From Steromphala cineraria (taxonomy: Eukaryota; Mollusca; Gastropoda; Trochida; Trochidae), in assembly GCA_916613615.1 (NCBI GenBank), contig OU744735.1, positions 51,414,082 to 51,478,081 of the forward strand: 64,000 nt of DNA, written 5' to 3'. Every line of letters starts with the position of its first letter. Position 1 is the first letter of the stretch. Shown one piece after another: positions 44,931 to 58,036 of this stretch. The notes beneath the pieces were generated by a model, which saw nothing but the letters and a program-made list of their open reading frames with translations, was not told where the DNA came from and did no database searches. A program made the translations under genes and the position numbers.

Positions 44931-47434
44931 TTACAATAAGTCAATCTGTTTAAGCTGTAAAGTTACAGGATTTGGTCACCAGAAATTTCGACCACGCCCA
45001 TCACGTGTGAACAGATTTCTGTTGACAAGTTAGTGATTGTGTATTCATATGTCAATATACTATAGATGAAGAAATAAACTTTAATTACCAACAACAATGG
45101 TGCACATTGCACTGTTTGCTATCCTTATTTACACTTTTCTTTTTCCCGACTGATCTCCATGAAACAATAAAACAATCAGAAGGTTATGGTAGACTAGACA
45201 GCTTCCTGTCATCCCGTCTCGGGAGATGAGGGGTACTGTGAGCTAATCAGCGTCGCTAGAGCGGGCAATTACGCTGACAAGGGGCCCAGGCATTAAGCCG
45301 TGAAGCATATCCAGGGGTTAATGAGTGCCTTAGTCACACAGAGATAGTTTTAAAAACGTTCTACCCCGTTCTAAAATGTTCACATAACGGCCTTCATTGG
45401 GATAGAGACGAGAAACTTTTTTTAACATGTTATCTAACTACGACGCCAGAATGTTTATCCACAGTTTTTAGTACGTCAACCTCTCTAGTCCTGTGACAGT
45501 TTGTAGTACGTTTATAGATCGGGTACAATTATCTGTTTACCTCGTTTCCTCGGACAGTTAACATAAATTATCAACAAGACCTGTCTCGGCCTTAATACGC
45601 ACAATCCTGTTCTAGCTCGTTTTTAGAGAGTGCTTCACGTTTTACTACGTTTTCATGCGGTCAGTAGGGCGTGCTGTTCGGGCCCGTTTTCGGTAAAGAC
45701 CAAGCAAGTTCTCGACCGTTTTCAAACCTGTTCTCGCTGTCAAAGTAAAACATTTATAATAATCAGGTTTATGTCAATTCATTGTCCAAAAAGTGTTTCT
45801 TTTATTGTTTTCTGTCTTCACAAAACTAGCGCAATGTTGCCCTGCTTTCAACAAAATTGAAGGAAAACTATATTGATTCTTAGTTCACATCATTCATTTA
45901 TAAAAAAGAGTCGTGAAAAATAGTTTTTTATCAACTGAAAAATATAGGTTGCGGAGAAATACATACACATATTGTAATCACAAAACTAACCGACATTCAC
46001 TCTATTCCAGATGCAAAAGTGTTCATAGTTATCAAATCCCCGTGAGTTAGTGAAAAAGTGATGAATTTTTATCCGTCAATTCAATTTGCACTGCCAAAGT
46101 AGAAAGACCTAATTGAGAATATTTCAAACGTACTAACAACGAATAGGATGTTTTCTGAAACTCAGAGACCTGTTAAGGGCTCGTACGGTTTCGCTTATAA
46201 CTGTCAGCTGATTGCATGTACAGCACGAGAGGCTCATGCAGATGTCAGCTACAGGACATTATTTCTCCATTTTGAGTCAACGTTTCACCTTTCAATATAT
46301 TTAGGAAAGAAATGCATAATCCGCATTATCATAACTGAAGTCATGTATAATCTGGGTTAATATGGCGTTGAGTTACTGTGCAAAATATTACGTATCTCTC
46401 CAATTTGATAACCAATTATCTGGAAAGAAGAACTTGTTATACACGTTGGTTTAGTTGCGTAAGAAAGACAAGAATGAATTACGTAGGTAATTCCATATTT
46501 TACAAAACAAGCTCGTGAATATATCGGCTATACATTTACATACAATATACATTACTTTCCAATTTGAGTCAACATTTCACTTTTTTTAATATTGTAAGGG
46601 AAACCAACTTACAGAACGAAATGAGTATTATTATTAAATTCTTTAAAATACGTTATTAAATGAAATAAAGAATATACTACCGTTTCTGTGCATCGATTTA
46701 GTTTTGTTATTAGGTATGGACATTATGAAACTAAGAACAAAACGTTTTTCACCATAAAGATTATAGTTGTCATATCATTCAAAGCCCTTCTTTGTGTTTT
46801 CTTTCTTTATCTACTTCTTCTTTGGTAACGATCTTAATGTTGACAAATTAATTAGACATCTATTAATAATATTGTGTGTGTCGGAGCGGATTAAACTTGA
46901 GTGAATTTATACTGCCACAGAACTAACTAACGACAAACACATATCACTTTAATATCTTGATAGCTATTAAATAAGTTATTGAATTGAATTGTCGTATTGT
47001 TTTCTGAACATGATATTCGTGTTATAAAATTGTAAAAAGCGTTACCAGATAATGTCAGGTGCAATTAACTCAGTGAACCGTATCTCCTGAACACGCCAGA
47101 GGTCGCTCAAGTGTAATACACAAGTAGGTCGGTGTGTCAAAACATTAAGTTTCAATAAACAGTTTATGTTACAATACACATTCGGATTCTAGATAGGGAC
47201 GATTGATGAGATGATTAGATGATTGCGTAAAACTACATTACGTAATTCAGTTTATGGCAGTGGGACATGCTTATTAGCGCCCATTGGTAGTGAAATGTAA
47301 AGTTATGCTGTCCATCATATTGGAAGTTATGAAGATATTCATATTCTTCTTCTGTTATGTTCGAGTAATTATTAATATACAAACTCATATTGTCCGAGGA
47401 TTCCACGTGCCGGTGTGTTCTTCATTGCCTTGAA
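44931..47434. other. Intergenic, no gene recognised
   Basis: No exon, repeat or RNA gene supported. Short frames at 45630-45860 and 46148-46360 have no recognisable content. Confidence 0.4.
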
Positions 47435-47510
47435 AGTGACATGGGTTCGAACGTGTGAGAAGTTGGATTCAGGCCCAGTCAGCTAACCCTTAGACCATGG
47501 AAACCAGTTG
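47435..47510 (-). mobile_element. tRNA-like SINE head
   Basis: The minus strand reads TGGTCTAAGGGTTAGC (A-box-like) and, about 35 nt on, CACGTTCGAACCCATG (B-box-like). Spacing fits an RNA polymerase III internal promoter. No acceptor stem closes, so a SINE is more likely than a tRNA gene. Confidence 0.45.
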
Positions 47511-48090
47511 CAAACAATGGATTTCATACTTTCTTCATATATTGATAATTCTAAAATAATTTATCATTGGCACCGAGTGTATATCAAGCTCTAGTTAATG
47601 CTTCTGCACTAGTTTGCTGCTCTTTATTTTGCATTAAATATTGGTATGTACAGTCAAGTATATATCGTATATTTGTAATGTAACGTAGCTATACGTTTTC
47701 ATTGCGACTAATTCTTCATCATGAACTCATAATCTCCGAGAGAAGCATATAGGAGGCAAATTCGGGCGGTCCTCCTCGCGAGAGCCACATAAATATATAT
47801 ACACAGTAAATTGAATACATATAATATACATACAACGAGGGCGTACATTTATGGGACAGAATCTTAAGAGCGGTCCTTTTATCTTTATTAATAAAGAAAA
47901 AAACAAAAGCATTATAAGTAGAACATAAGTATATTGACTTATTTTCATGATAGTTATGATTTCATCAAACAGAACGTCGCAAAATATAATATATAAAATT
48001 TAATTCTATCAACATATGCATTTTCATGCAATGGCAATTGTTTCACTCAATTCAATTTAGTCATCAATATTACATCCTTTTATTTAGCAA

Positions 48091-48388
48091 GGAAAGGGGC
48101 AGTAGCACATTTTAGGGGGAATAAAAGGTGATGTCAGGAAAATGAACATTAATGCTTCCAATTGAAAGACAGTGCATTAAAACTAAATGAAGCAGAAATA
48201 ATTCCAATGTATAATGTAAAGTTTAGCCAAGCGATTCCCTTTTCTTGCACAAAATGAATTAAAGGTGTTCACACAAAATGGCCGCCCATGGATTTATTCA
48301 TGGATGACACTATCAAAATAATACGTACAATTATCAGTGAAAATTTTAAAATATATAATTATCAAAAAAGGTGCTACTGCCCCTTTAA
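48091..48388. mobile_element. TTAA-family MITE, copy 4
   Basis: AAAGGGGCAGTAGCACA at the left (flank GGAA, a mutated TTAA) and GTGCTACTGCCCCTTTAA at the right. Shorter than its relatives because of an internal deletion after ATGGCCGCCCATGG. Confidence 0.8.
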
Positions 48389-49000
48389 GCATGGTTTTCT
48401 TCATAAAATGTTCATTAATTTTGTTGTTTGATATTTTTTAAGAAAAACTAATTTTTTTAGGATATGATATAATTCTATATAAATCTGTATAAACTGGCTA
48501 ATTTGATCATCATATGATCAACAGCTGATCAATGGGATTGGTAATATCAGAATGTTAAAAGTTTACAATGCAATGTTGAATTCAGAAACAATGCACAAAC
48601 ATAATGAAAATGGTATGTTTGCTACTGTAAGTATAATATAATTAATATTTCATGTTTATAACAATAACGTTTAGAACTTTTGTTAATTCAATATTTCCAA
48701 AGAAACTATTCCTCCCTTTCGCCTTATAAACAAGCAGTTAGGTTTTCCTGGCTTGTTGGATGGGTACGACGGAATCAGATCAATGGAAGCTCGCGTAAAA
48801 TCAGCCATTTTGGGATCAGTTGGAATTTTTCTTCTCTCGTAATAAACTTCGGTTTTTAGGAAGAGTGGTGCAACAAAATAAGTAAATATCAATTGATATA
48901 CCTGTTTTTGCATAGTATTTTTCAAGCAAAAGTTGTCAAATATTCCAAAGATGTAAACATTATGTGGTCAGAAGTAACCTAATATAGTAATGCTATTCTT

Positions 49001-49024
49001 TTAGGGACAGTAGCACGTTTAAAA
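49001..49024. mobile_element. Isolated terminus of the TTAA MITE family
   Basis: TTAGGGACAGTAGCACGTTT occurs without a partner end nearby, a remnant of a deleted copy. Confidence 0.55.
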
Positions 49025-50414
49025 TATTATTTTTGCACTTTTACCAAACAACATGAGTTTATCTTAAATGTATCAAATCAGCATTGGGCAAATATGCCTC
49101 ATAAAACAATCACAATTATCCGTAGTCGCAAGCAATATGTCATATCAAAATTCATAAATAACCGAAAACGGTCCGAGGTTTTCATTTCAGTTCACACACC
49201 TTAACGCCTGTTGCAAACTTCTATTCTTTCAAGTTTTTCTCTTAACTTACACCCCATTTGGACCATTTCTCCTTTGTTGTGAACCATGGTCTAACTTACT
49301 CCGTTTTCAGTTATACCACGGACGGAACTGCTGTTCAGAAAACTTCTATTCAAAAACAACATGACACAAATATACATTTTACTACTTAAAATTGATTTTA
49401 CAGATTGAGCAGCCTTTCGGGTCAATAAGCTGTAAAACATGTCACCTTTGCTTCAAAAGGTCTCCTTTAAATGCATTTCGTTGGATCTCCTCTGTCGTTG
49501 ATATCCGACACCAAGGGCATCCGTAGTCAAGTCATTTGTGTTATAGCATTGACAGGATTGCACGTTGCTACCCGATTCCTGACTGTAAATGAAAATGAAC
49601 TCTGAAATCAGGACTGTGGACTTTCATATCCCGATTCGGTTATCGAATGACAACATTTCAAACATAGCTTTTATACTTTTTACAGATAGGTTACCATTGC
49701 GGTCAGTTTGAAATAGAAAGAGCTTTGAAAAGAAGATTTATCTATAACCAACTGCCAAATTGCATGTCCGCCACGTCTCCATTTATTTGTAATATGGTCA
49801 TATGGCCTTCAATGATATTTCAACTAAATTGACTATTAATTCTTGAAACGAGTTGTTTTAATTACGTGTTTATCGGTGTAATACTCACCTTTCACACAAC
49901 TTACAAGCACAACCTCCTTTCTAGGCTCCGCATGCGTAGGGTGGAACTGTCAATCTACGTCCGATTATTTCCATTTCCCTTGCCCAAATGACAAAATCAC
50001 AGCATGCTCATGTCGAAGGTGCAGCTGCAAGCGCAAATGCAAATTTTTCGATCTCTATGTATTTGTTTTGATGTCACTAACTTGTGCGACACGGTCGCCG
50101 GTAAATAGTTGATATCAATATAATATATATAATGATATCAACTTATGATTTAACATAACGTTTGATAAATTACGTTTGTTGCCATAATCTAAATTAAGTT
50201 AGACCAGCGGGCCTTGTTGTCTAATCATTTGAATGTTGTCTATTTGTCTTGTCTTCCCCCTTACATGTAGTTCTCTGGCGTTTGATGTGATAAGTAAAAT
50301 ACCAGCACTAAAGAAACACAGGAATTTCCTGAATCTGCTTAGTCTTCTAAATCGTATCACCTCTATTGATGAAATGGCAGATTTTGTGTCTTACTACGGA
50401 TATACTCAGGGTTC
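49025..50414. other. Intergenic, no gene recognised
   Basis: A 61-codon plus frame (50233-50418) ends at the next MITE and is not recognised. Nothing else seen. Confidence 0.35.
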
Positions 50415-50778
50415 TTAAAGGGGCAGTAGCACGTTTTTTGATAATTTCAAATTTTAAAATTTTCACTGATAATTGTACGTTAATGCTAAATGTATTATTG
50501 CGATAGTGTTAAAAATTTCATAACACAAACCAATTATCCATATTTAGAGGAGAAAGTGTGAGGATTCACCTAAAATCCATTGGCGGCCATTTTGTGTGAA
50601 CACCTTTAATTCATTTTGTGTAAGAAAAAGGAATCGCATGGCTAAACTTTACATTATATATTTGAATTATTACTGCTCAATTTAGGTTAAATGTATTGTC
50701 TTTCATTTGGAACCATTAATGTTCATTTTCCTGACTTAACCTTATATACCCCCTAAAAACGTGCTACTGCCCCTTTAA
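50415..50778. mobile_element. TTAA-flanked MITE, copy 5 (inverted)
   Basis: TTAA-AGGGGCAGTAGCACG and CGTGCTACTGCCCCT-TTAA are perfect inverted ends. The interior is inverted relative to copy 2 (TTGGCGGCCATTTTGTGTGA). Confidence 0.85.
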
Positions 50779-52019
50779 GCAAAAACGCATAGCAGGTTTG
50801 TATTTGCTCACGTGAGTAGATTTACTCATATGAACAGATTTGCTTGTGAGCAAATGTTGTCGTATAAATGGGGTACAAGTTGGCGATTTCAGAGTTGCTA
50901 TGGCAACGCACGTGTAACTGCAAAAAGCGAAAAGAGCGTTGCAAGTTTATTTTCACATGTTTTGCTGATTGTGACGTAAGCTATAACGATATTCCAAATT
51001 TGTTGCAAATATAATTTAGGGCATGTTTACTTGTAAAAAGGCAATATGAATAGTTGGGGAAAACGCTGTTCATCATCTGTAAGAATATTTGTCAGAAAGA
51101 GTAACAGAAACATAAACGTCCAAAAACATTTTATTTGTATTTCCATGAGTACTTAAAGACTACATGACCATTTCTCTTTTGATGGTCGGATCCTTGACAC
51201 TTACAGTGTAATCATACAGCGGTATATCTTTACCCAGAAATAAGACCTTGATCAGTCTCATTGTACACTCCACGACTTTTGTTGCTTGATACTATTGGCG
51301 GAATAGGCATTTCTGTGCCTCAATAAATATTTATGGGTGCTCTCAAGGAAATAGTTTATTCGCTGCTTCTCGAAATTCTATGCCCGGGACCCATTGTGAT
51401 TTTTCAGAGAAGTCGTGCTTTAATGTGTCTGGCGACACATGGCGTGTGAATACTCCTTATGGTCGATTGCATTTCCATATCCCTTGTACATACGTCTACA
51501 CCCAGACATATATGGACACGCCAGTCGTAATATCTAAGAGGGGGTATGGGATGTTATATAGTTTCACACGCATTGACATGTTGCAATCAAATATATTTTT
51601 TACGTACTTTGGTTCATTCCAAGGGCACGCTTCAAATAAAAAAAAGTTTTTTTCATTGTTCCTTTGTTTATCAATACATTTTCTTATCTATATTTCTGGT
51701 CAGTATGTCATGAACCAGTTTGATTATATTTAATCGATACACTATATTTTTACCATTATTGATTATAACTAAATGGTTTTAGTGAAATACTCTTGAAATT
51801 AGCATTAAACCGCAATTCACCTCGACTCACCTCTTAAACAACAATCCGTCGACCTTATGAACCCAACAACATGAAGTATATCAGACATAAAAGGCGTCGG
51901 ATTTAACCTGTTATGAACTTTCCAACACCTGTACAAATATGATTAATAAGCAATCATGCAAGGTAGAAAACACTTATAGCGTTCATTATTTATAGTAAAG
52001 GTAAAGATATAAAGAAAAT
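50779..52019. other. Intergenic, no gene recognised
   Basis: A 117-codon plus frame at 51380-51733 is unrecognised; its C-terminal half is low-complexity and F-rich. Listed for completeness only. Confidence 0.35.
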
Positions 52020-52190
52020 ATTTGTGCATGGTAAAAACACCTACATAATTTAGAAAGGACAGGGATTTTAAGAAACTATTAGTGCAAGGTACAAAAACAC
52101 CTACATATTTCAGAAAGGACACGGATTTTAAGAAACTATTAGTGCAAGGTACAAAAACACCTACATAATTCAGAAAGGACACGAAAGTAG
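52020..52190. repeat. Three-unit 60-bp tandem repeat
   Basis: CAAGGTACAAAAACACCTAC and ATTTTAAGAAACTATTAGTG recur every 60 bp. It produces a repetitive minus-strand frame (FLNYVGVFVPCTNSFLKS). Confidence 0.88.
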
Positions 52191-52296
52191 AAACTGTAAG
52201 AGCAAGGTAAAATCACACTTGTAGTGTTCGTTTATGATAAACAGGGTGAAGATTCGATGCAGAAAATACTTTGCATGTCACGATGATTGTTTGACA

Positions 52297-52650
52297 TTAA
52301 AAGGGAAGTAGCAACCTATGGCCCTACATATATATATTAATTCTTTTCCAAATGTTTTATCTTCTGAGGGTATATCATTTCGTTCAACAACTATACTATT
52401 TGTAGCCGTAGTAGATATATGTGTTATCAGGTGTTTGAAGCAAAACGTCTGACGGCTATTGTCGTAAAACCTTAAATTTCAATTATTATCATTTCCGTTA
52501 GAAAATTGGATTCGCATAGCTTTCGTGAACATGTTACGTAACTTTAAGGTATCTTTTTATTTTATAGCATTTCTTTATAATTGGTAACATTTATCTTCGT
52601 TTTCGTTTCTTTTATGATTCAATAAAAAAGATATGCTACTGACCCTTTAC
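52297..52650. mobile_element. Diverged TTAA-family MITE, candidate copy
   Basis: TTAAAAGGGAAGTAGCAACC at the left and ATGCTACTGACCCTTTAC at the right look like decayed ends of the same family at the right spacing. The interior similarity is weak. Confidence 0.4.
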
Positions 52651-53023
52651 TCATGGTATTAGATCCCAATCCCCAGGAATGAATTGGTTATTTTTTCCTT
52701 GACAATAACATAGAACATATTACAGCCATGCATCTCGTTTAAAGTGATTAAATTACAAATAAATTAGTAACTATTAGTCGTTAGTTTGATATTAATTGTT
52801 CGTTCACCATAAACGTTTATTCAGTTATGTTGTCATTGAGAAAATATCATATTGAACAAAGAGTTTTAAAATTAAAATTATTTAAAGTTGAAAACTAGTG
52901 TAATTTTTCCTACACATTTTCAATCATTGTTTACACACAAATATAATGATCCTTCAAAACGCATATCCATGACATTATAATTATATAATTCATGTTTAAA
53001 ATGATTATTTAATATATTTTCAG

Positions 53024-53147
53024 GTGATCCTCGTTACGTTGAATATGGATATGGAACAAGAAGAGTTCATCATCCACAGTGATATGACAATGTGACTGAC
53101 TAACTCGCCCATTGTTTACTTATTATCAATATAAACACGTTGTCAAG
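53024..53147 (+). other. 5' UTR part of the coiled-coil gene exon, with splice acceptor
   Basis: TATTTTCAG|GTGATCC at 53015-53030 is a strong acceptor, implying at least one upstream non-coding exon. An in-frame TGA at 53097-53099 closes the frame before the chosen ATG, so no coding sequence is missing on this side within the exon. Confidence 0.6.
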
Positions 53148-54296
53148 ATGGGCGACTGGTATGCCACCCAGTATAAACACGCCGAGATAGCCAGGACACA
53201 AAACAAACGGGAAGAACGTTTACTACAGTTAGAGATAGATAGCGGTAAATATGGAATGAAAAATATTCACCGCTATAACTTACAGGCGGTTGAGCACGAA
53301 CAACGACTCATTGAGCGAGAGTTGGAGCGAATTAGAAAAGGAATGAATAAAAGGCCCATGCAACCGAGTCTTTATGGAAATCTGACATTGTTCACAAAAC
53401 AGCAACTATCATTGGGCTTTCAGCGTCGGCAAGAAAACGACGTAGTCAATGGAAAAAATGTCAGAGACGCCCCCCTCCAACCTCCCACAGATAATGTCGC
53501 TCTTAATGGTATTGTTAGCACTCAAAGAGATCCAGCCGCTCCCTTGTCTGTGAGAGAGTCAGACCCTGCCCCGGTGCCTTCTTCCCGAGCTGACCCCGGA
53601 TCTGTGGACCATTCAGGCACCGTCCCAACTAGCTCTCGAGTCGCCCACAAGGAAGAGATCAGCTATACGGGGCGAGCACTATCAGGGGACCAGACAGACA
53701 GGGGTATACAGCGAGCAGGCGAGACGTCCAGCTCAGTGGGCCTAGTAGCGGGGAAGGACACATTGCATAGGAAAAGTCATACACACACGGCTGATTTGGA
53801 TAAGGATCAATCGATTGGAGATCGAAGCGTTCGATCGGAACAAATCGGTGTTGAGACGGACAGAAGTGTTAAGCGTCGGGCAGTACGGGATCTTTCTCAG
53901 CTCGCTTCCCTGGATATCGAGAGTGTTAAATCTGAAGTTTCTAAACGTCTGCTCCAAGCTAACCTAGCCATGTCTACCAACGATGAGTCCGCTGCTGCAG
54001 CCGGTGTTGACGTCAAGGAGGAGGCTAAGCCTAAGGAGAAATCCAGAAGGATCTCCAAATCTAAAGTGCCAACAGCTGATGCCCACAAGAACTCTGGGAC
54101 GGATCTGAACCCGGAGCACTACAACCCGGACGGTTCCATGAAGAAGAGGTACTCTATGCCGGATACTGACAAATCCTGGGAACAGGCCAAGAACGCCAGG
54201 TACATACGCAAAAAGGATGTTGATGACTGCGATGTTGAACTTTCTGTTGAGCAAATTTTTGACAAGAAATCTAAACCAATGCAGTTTAAGTATTGA
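53148..54296 (+). CDS. Coiled-coil protein of 382 residues, single coding exon; possibly CCDC190-like
   Basis: The ATG at 53148 (context CAAGATGG) is preferred over an upstream TTG at 53112. Residues about 10-72 form a charged helix (RTQNKREERLLQLEIDS, LQAVEHEQRLIERELERI), very likely a coiled coil. Residues about 80-300 are polar, rich in S, D, P and R, and probably disordered. A second ordered-looking block closes the protein: NPEHYNPDGSMKKRYSMPDT, SWEQAKNARYIRKKD and VEQIFDKKSKPMQFKY. The N-terminal helix layout recalls the vertebrate CCDC190 family, a tentative judgement from memory. No signal peptide or membrane segment. Base composition is clearly less AT-rich than the surroundings, typical of real coding sequence. 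The minus-strand frames over it are shadows. Function unknown; likely cytoplasmic. Confidence 0.87.
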   Translation: MGDWYATQYKHAEIARTQNKREERLLQLEIDSGKYGMKNIHRYNLQAVEHEQRLIERELERIRKGMNKRPMQPSLYGNLTLFTKQQLSLGFQRRQENDVVNGKNVRDAPLQPPTDNVALNGIVSTQRDPAAPLSVRESDPAPVPSSRADPGSVDHSGTVPTSSRVAHKEEISYTGRALSGDQTDRGIQRAGETSSSVGLVAGKDTLHRKSHTHTADLDKDQSIGDRSVRSEQIGVETDRSVKRRAVRDLSQLASLDIESVKSEVSKRLLQANLAMSTNDESAAAAGVDVKEEAKPKEKSRRISKSKVPTADAHKNSGTDLNPEHYNPDGSMKKRYSMPDTDKSWEQAKNARYIRKKDVDDCDVELSVEQIFDKKSKPMQFKY

Positions 54297-56190
54297 ATTT
54301 GTTCATGTTTGTTCAACGGTGACCGAATGTGTACGTTGGTTCTGTGAATACGTGATCGTTCACTAAACTCAAACAGGATTGCACTAATAGCTTGTTGTAT
54401 CTGGAACGAGGAACATTTCTTTGGATGTGGTTAGCTCTTGACTTCAGTGGTTCAGAAGAGGTTTCGAGTCTTACGACGCAACGAGTGGGAAACACGTTTT
54501 GAGAACACATCCTTGTTCCGGAGTTGAATAACATTTGCTTTTCTTTACTTATAAGGTAACAATGTTGACATTGTACAAGATTCTCGGTCTAGGTTAATGT
54601 TTGTGAAGAGAATCGACAATTTAAGAGGATTAGGATTATCTAAGCATTATGACAAAATGCGGGTGTTACGTAGTATATCGAGTGATATCGTATAATGGGA
54701 TTGTTATAAATAATTGTATTGACTTACGAAAAATTCATTTTTCAAAGTTTTTTTAAGTTTTTTTAAACTGAAGAGAAGCTGTATTAATCGTGCATTTGGA
54801 CATGTGATTTCTTCAGGTCAATTTTCTCTCTTTTTGAGATTTTTTTAAAAACACATTTCATATTTCAATATTTGAATTCTCAATCTACATCAATGAACAT
54901 TTTCCATGAATGATTCTCGTGTTATTGTTGTGATAGTTCGTTAGAGTAAGTGTCCAGTATTAAACTTCACGATCCACTACTTTCATGTGATATTTACACG
55001 ATCATTTCAATACATCATTAAGTTGTATTCCGTCCAAATTCATTTACATTTTATATTTTTATATTCAAATATTATTTATATTTTTACATGGGATGCTCCA
55101 ACACGTTTATTATGATTCTATGAAGTGACATTATGTACTTGACAAATCAGTTTACGTGCACTAGAAATTAAACTAAGGTACAACAAAGGTGTTTATTTCT
55201 TTGAAGTTGAATTGTAAGGTAATGTCGGTCTTGCATGTGCCTCTATCATTGTTCAGAGGTTTGACAAATCAGTGTTATTGGGTAAATCCTCGTATCGTTC
55301 CACTTTGTGATGCTCATTAGAAATCATGTCAGATGTTTCTGTAAACGAGCTACAGTTAGCGTGACAAAGGTACAGTTGTAAACTCATGTCCTTGTGTCGA
55401 TCTACCAATACACTGTAAGTTCATTATGATGTTTGTTGGCATTTACTACGTTTAAAGATTAAACTTTGTTTTTGCAAAGGTGTTTGTAGCTCAAACAATT
55501 CGTTTTATCTGTTATCATATGTTAGTACCTTAATTCATTTTAAATGAAATGTTGTGAAAGAATATCATGTGTTTTATATCTTTAAAAAGTATTCCTATTA
55601 TTGTATCTTGCCTAAACATCAATACCACAAAAATGCTAAAGAAAACATCATGGAAAATCATTCTTCAATAAAATACCAAGCAACAGAATTTGAAACTTCG
55701 AAATTCTTTTAAGAGTTTTATATTACAAAAACACAATTTCGCTAACATGTAATGAAATAACTGCTTCAAATTTGAAAAAGAACACATTTAATTAGGTATG
55801 TAGGTTGTCGTTAGGTAAATACATGTATCTGCCTGCGTGTGACACCTTACATTGAAACCACTCCTAAAGCAGAGACGTCACTTTTCATAAGCTTTTCATA
55901 CTACTTCAATACAACTGCTTGTACGTATATTCATCGTGGACCAAGGGGCTACAATACTGGGTAAAGGAAGAGTTCGTTAGTATCAATACCATGTATATAT
56001 CAAAGATTCATATCTATACGACGAGTACCATGATCTGAATGTTTATTTTTTGTTCTGGTGACCTATTAAGGCCAATGTTATTTCATGTCTATTTTGTAAA
56101 GGGTAGTAAACTTTTACCCGAATGCCAAATTACATTGCATAACATTTTGCATTGGTAAAAAGTTCAATAAATGATTTATAGATGTTTTGT
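54297..56190 (+). other. Probable 3' UTR of the coiled-coil gene
   Basis: AT-rich, without other genes. AATAAA occurs at 55667-55672 and at 56166-56171; the second is followed by a T/G-rich stretch (GATGTTTTGTTGCCG) that suits a cleavage site. Either could end the transcript. Confidence 0.45.
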
Positions 56191-56377
56191 TGCCGATATC
56201 TTATCATTATCTTATTTCTTAATAATAATTTCTTTTCATTTAGTGGACAGATGAAGTTAGATACATAAAAAAGGTTTATTATTGTGTTTCATCAGTGTTA
56301 AAATTTGGATAGAATTATTTTGATTGTAACATTTGATTATAGGGAACCATATACCGGCTAACCATATACCGGTTACA

Positions 56378-56463
56378 GTCTAAGTACACCTAGACTCAAT
56401 ATTATCCATTTCCCTCCTATATATAAGTGACACGGATAATATTGAGGCTAGGTTTACTTAGAC
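56378..56463. repeat. Inverted repeat / stem-loop
   Basis: GTCTAAGTACACCTAGACTC and AATATTATCC pair with GGATAATATTGAGGCTAGGT and TTACTTAGAC across a short loop. Probably a small hairpin element. Confidence 0.6.
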
Positions 56464-57284
56464 TGCGGCCTCTTACACATTGAAATACAACATACCATTC
56501 TGAAAATTAAAATTTCTTAAATTGATATAAATAATGTAAATGTACCATAGTGTTATGAAATGTGATATAATGTAAGTGTGCATGTAATTGTTGAATAAGA
56601 AAATCAACACAAGTTTTAAAGGTATTCCTCGAATTCAGTTTACTGTGATATTCCAGCAGTTCATTAACCTGCTCTTAATGCTGATATAACTCAACGATAC
56701 GTTCAAATGAATTACCTTCACTGTAAGGCGAATGATTTGGTAGCATAAACGGGTCGTTCATAAATGAATTAAACGTCCAAGTGATTCCGTCACCCGAGTT
56801 ATTTCACCAAGTGTCACTTTAAACAAATGTCGAAGCAATAACCAAAAGGTATGAATTGAATGCTCCCTTTTCCAGACCAACTGATTAAGGCTTAAATCAA
56901 GTACGTAACGTCAAGCTTACGCCATATAACGTTTCAACATCCCTTGAGTGGCTATTAATGCGTTTCAAGTGGCAATACAAATACTTTATGGGCTTGCTTT
57001 GTCACGTAGAGGGCGCAATACTTGTTTTATTCTCTGCTGGTCGGTAATTAAGGCTCCAGTCGCTCAACCCGACTTGTGGACGTCCGGACAGGAAATGAGA
57101 TATGAAGGTTAGGCCAATCAAATTGTTCCGTTTGTCAGACTCACCCGACTTGCCTATCCAACCTTTTTTTTCAAATACAGTACACTGTAATATTTTAAGA
57201 GATTGTTTTATTGAAACGAATCACTGACAGTGATAACGTCAGTGATTTCGATGAATTTCACATGGAAACTGTAGGCTAAAATGG

Positions 57285-58036
57285 TGCTTTAGAAGAAATG
57301 AAACAATTAGGAAAATGACCATTTCAAAAGCATTTGAGTGGTTATTTCCTGATTTAAATGTTTTCTGCAAGTGACCATCTACAATGAAGGTCAAGCGAGG
57401 TAACACGTGTATGAGAATACAATTGGCCTTGCTCAAGATACCCATGGAGAGAATCGATACGTCAAGTACATTGCCTTGTGCATACCAATAACTTGCAGTA
57501 GCTTAATCCCGGGTGATCAAGATAGTCGGCCGTGGTTTGACAGTTCAGTTCATGCCGTTTATGCCGTTTTTATAGAGATGTACGAATATGCAGCGTCACA
57601 TAAGTTCTATAACAATATTATAGTCCCTGTGAACAGTTAGGGGGAGAAATGTTGGTCAAAATTAGCGAAGTGCATTGAGTTTGATCATTTAAGAATTCAT
57701 GATAACCCTTTTATCGTTACAGTTTTTATGACATCAAATGTTGTGTGAGAAGTATCTGTAACATTTATTAGAGTGTATTACATTGAAACCATTGAGACAG
57801 GTAAATTGTTCATTTACACTAGTCTGTCTTAAGATTTCACAGGTATCATATAGCCGCCATATGAGCCTCTTGTGTTGCTATCTGCTGTCAGTGGGTCACT
57901 AAGTAGGTTAATGCTATCAGCTTCGGATCTGTTATGATATGTAAACACACTTTCGTCAAGTCGTGACTCGGAATCGCAACCTTGATTTGGGTTTCTTACT
58001 CGATATTCTCGCTTAAGGTCACTTATCTACCTTAAA
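57285..58036. repeat. Duplicated 750-bp segment, copy 1 (without LINE)
   Basis: Matches 62282-63882 over its whole length apart from the LINE in the other copy; shared blocks include ACACGTGTATGAGAATACAA, TGACTCGGAATCGC and TTGGGTTTCTTACTCGATAT. At 57884-57904 it has CTGCTGTCAGTGGGTCAC uninterrupted, the pre-insertion state. The 77-codon frame here (57407-57640) is shared in part with copy 2, which stops earlier; coding is not supported. Confidence 0.88.

Noticed and set aside
51380..51733. 117-codon plus-strand frame
   Set aside because: No recognised domain, low-complexity second half, no splice or polyadenylation context.
53742..54316. Several minus-strand frames over the coiled-coil gene
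   Set aside because: Shadows of the 53148-54296 CDS with no independent features.
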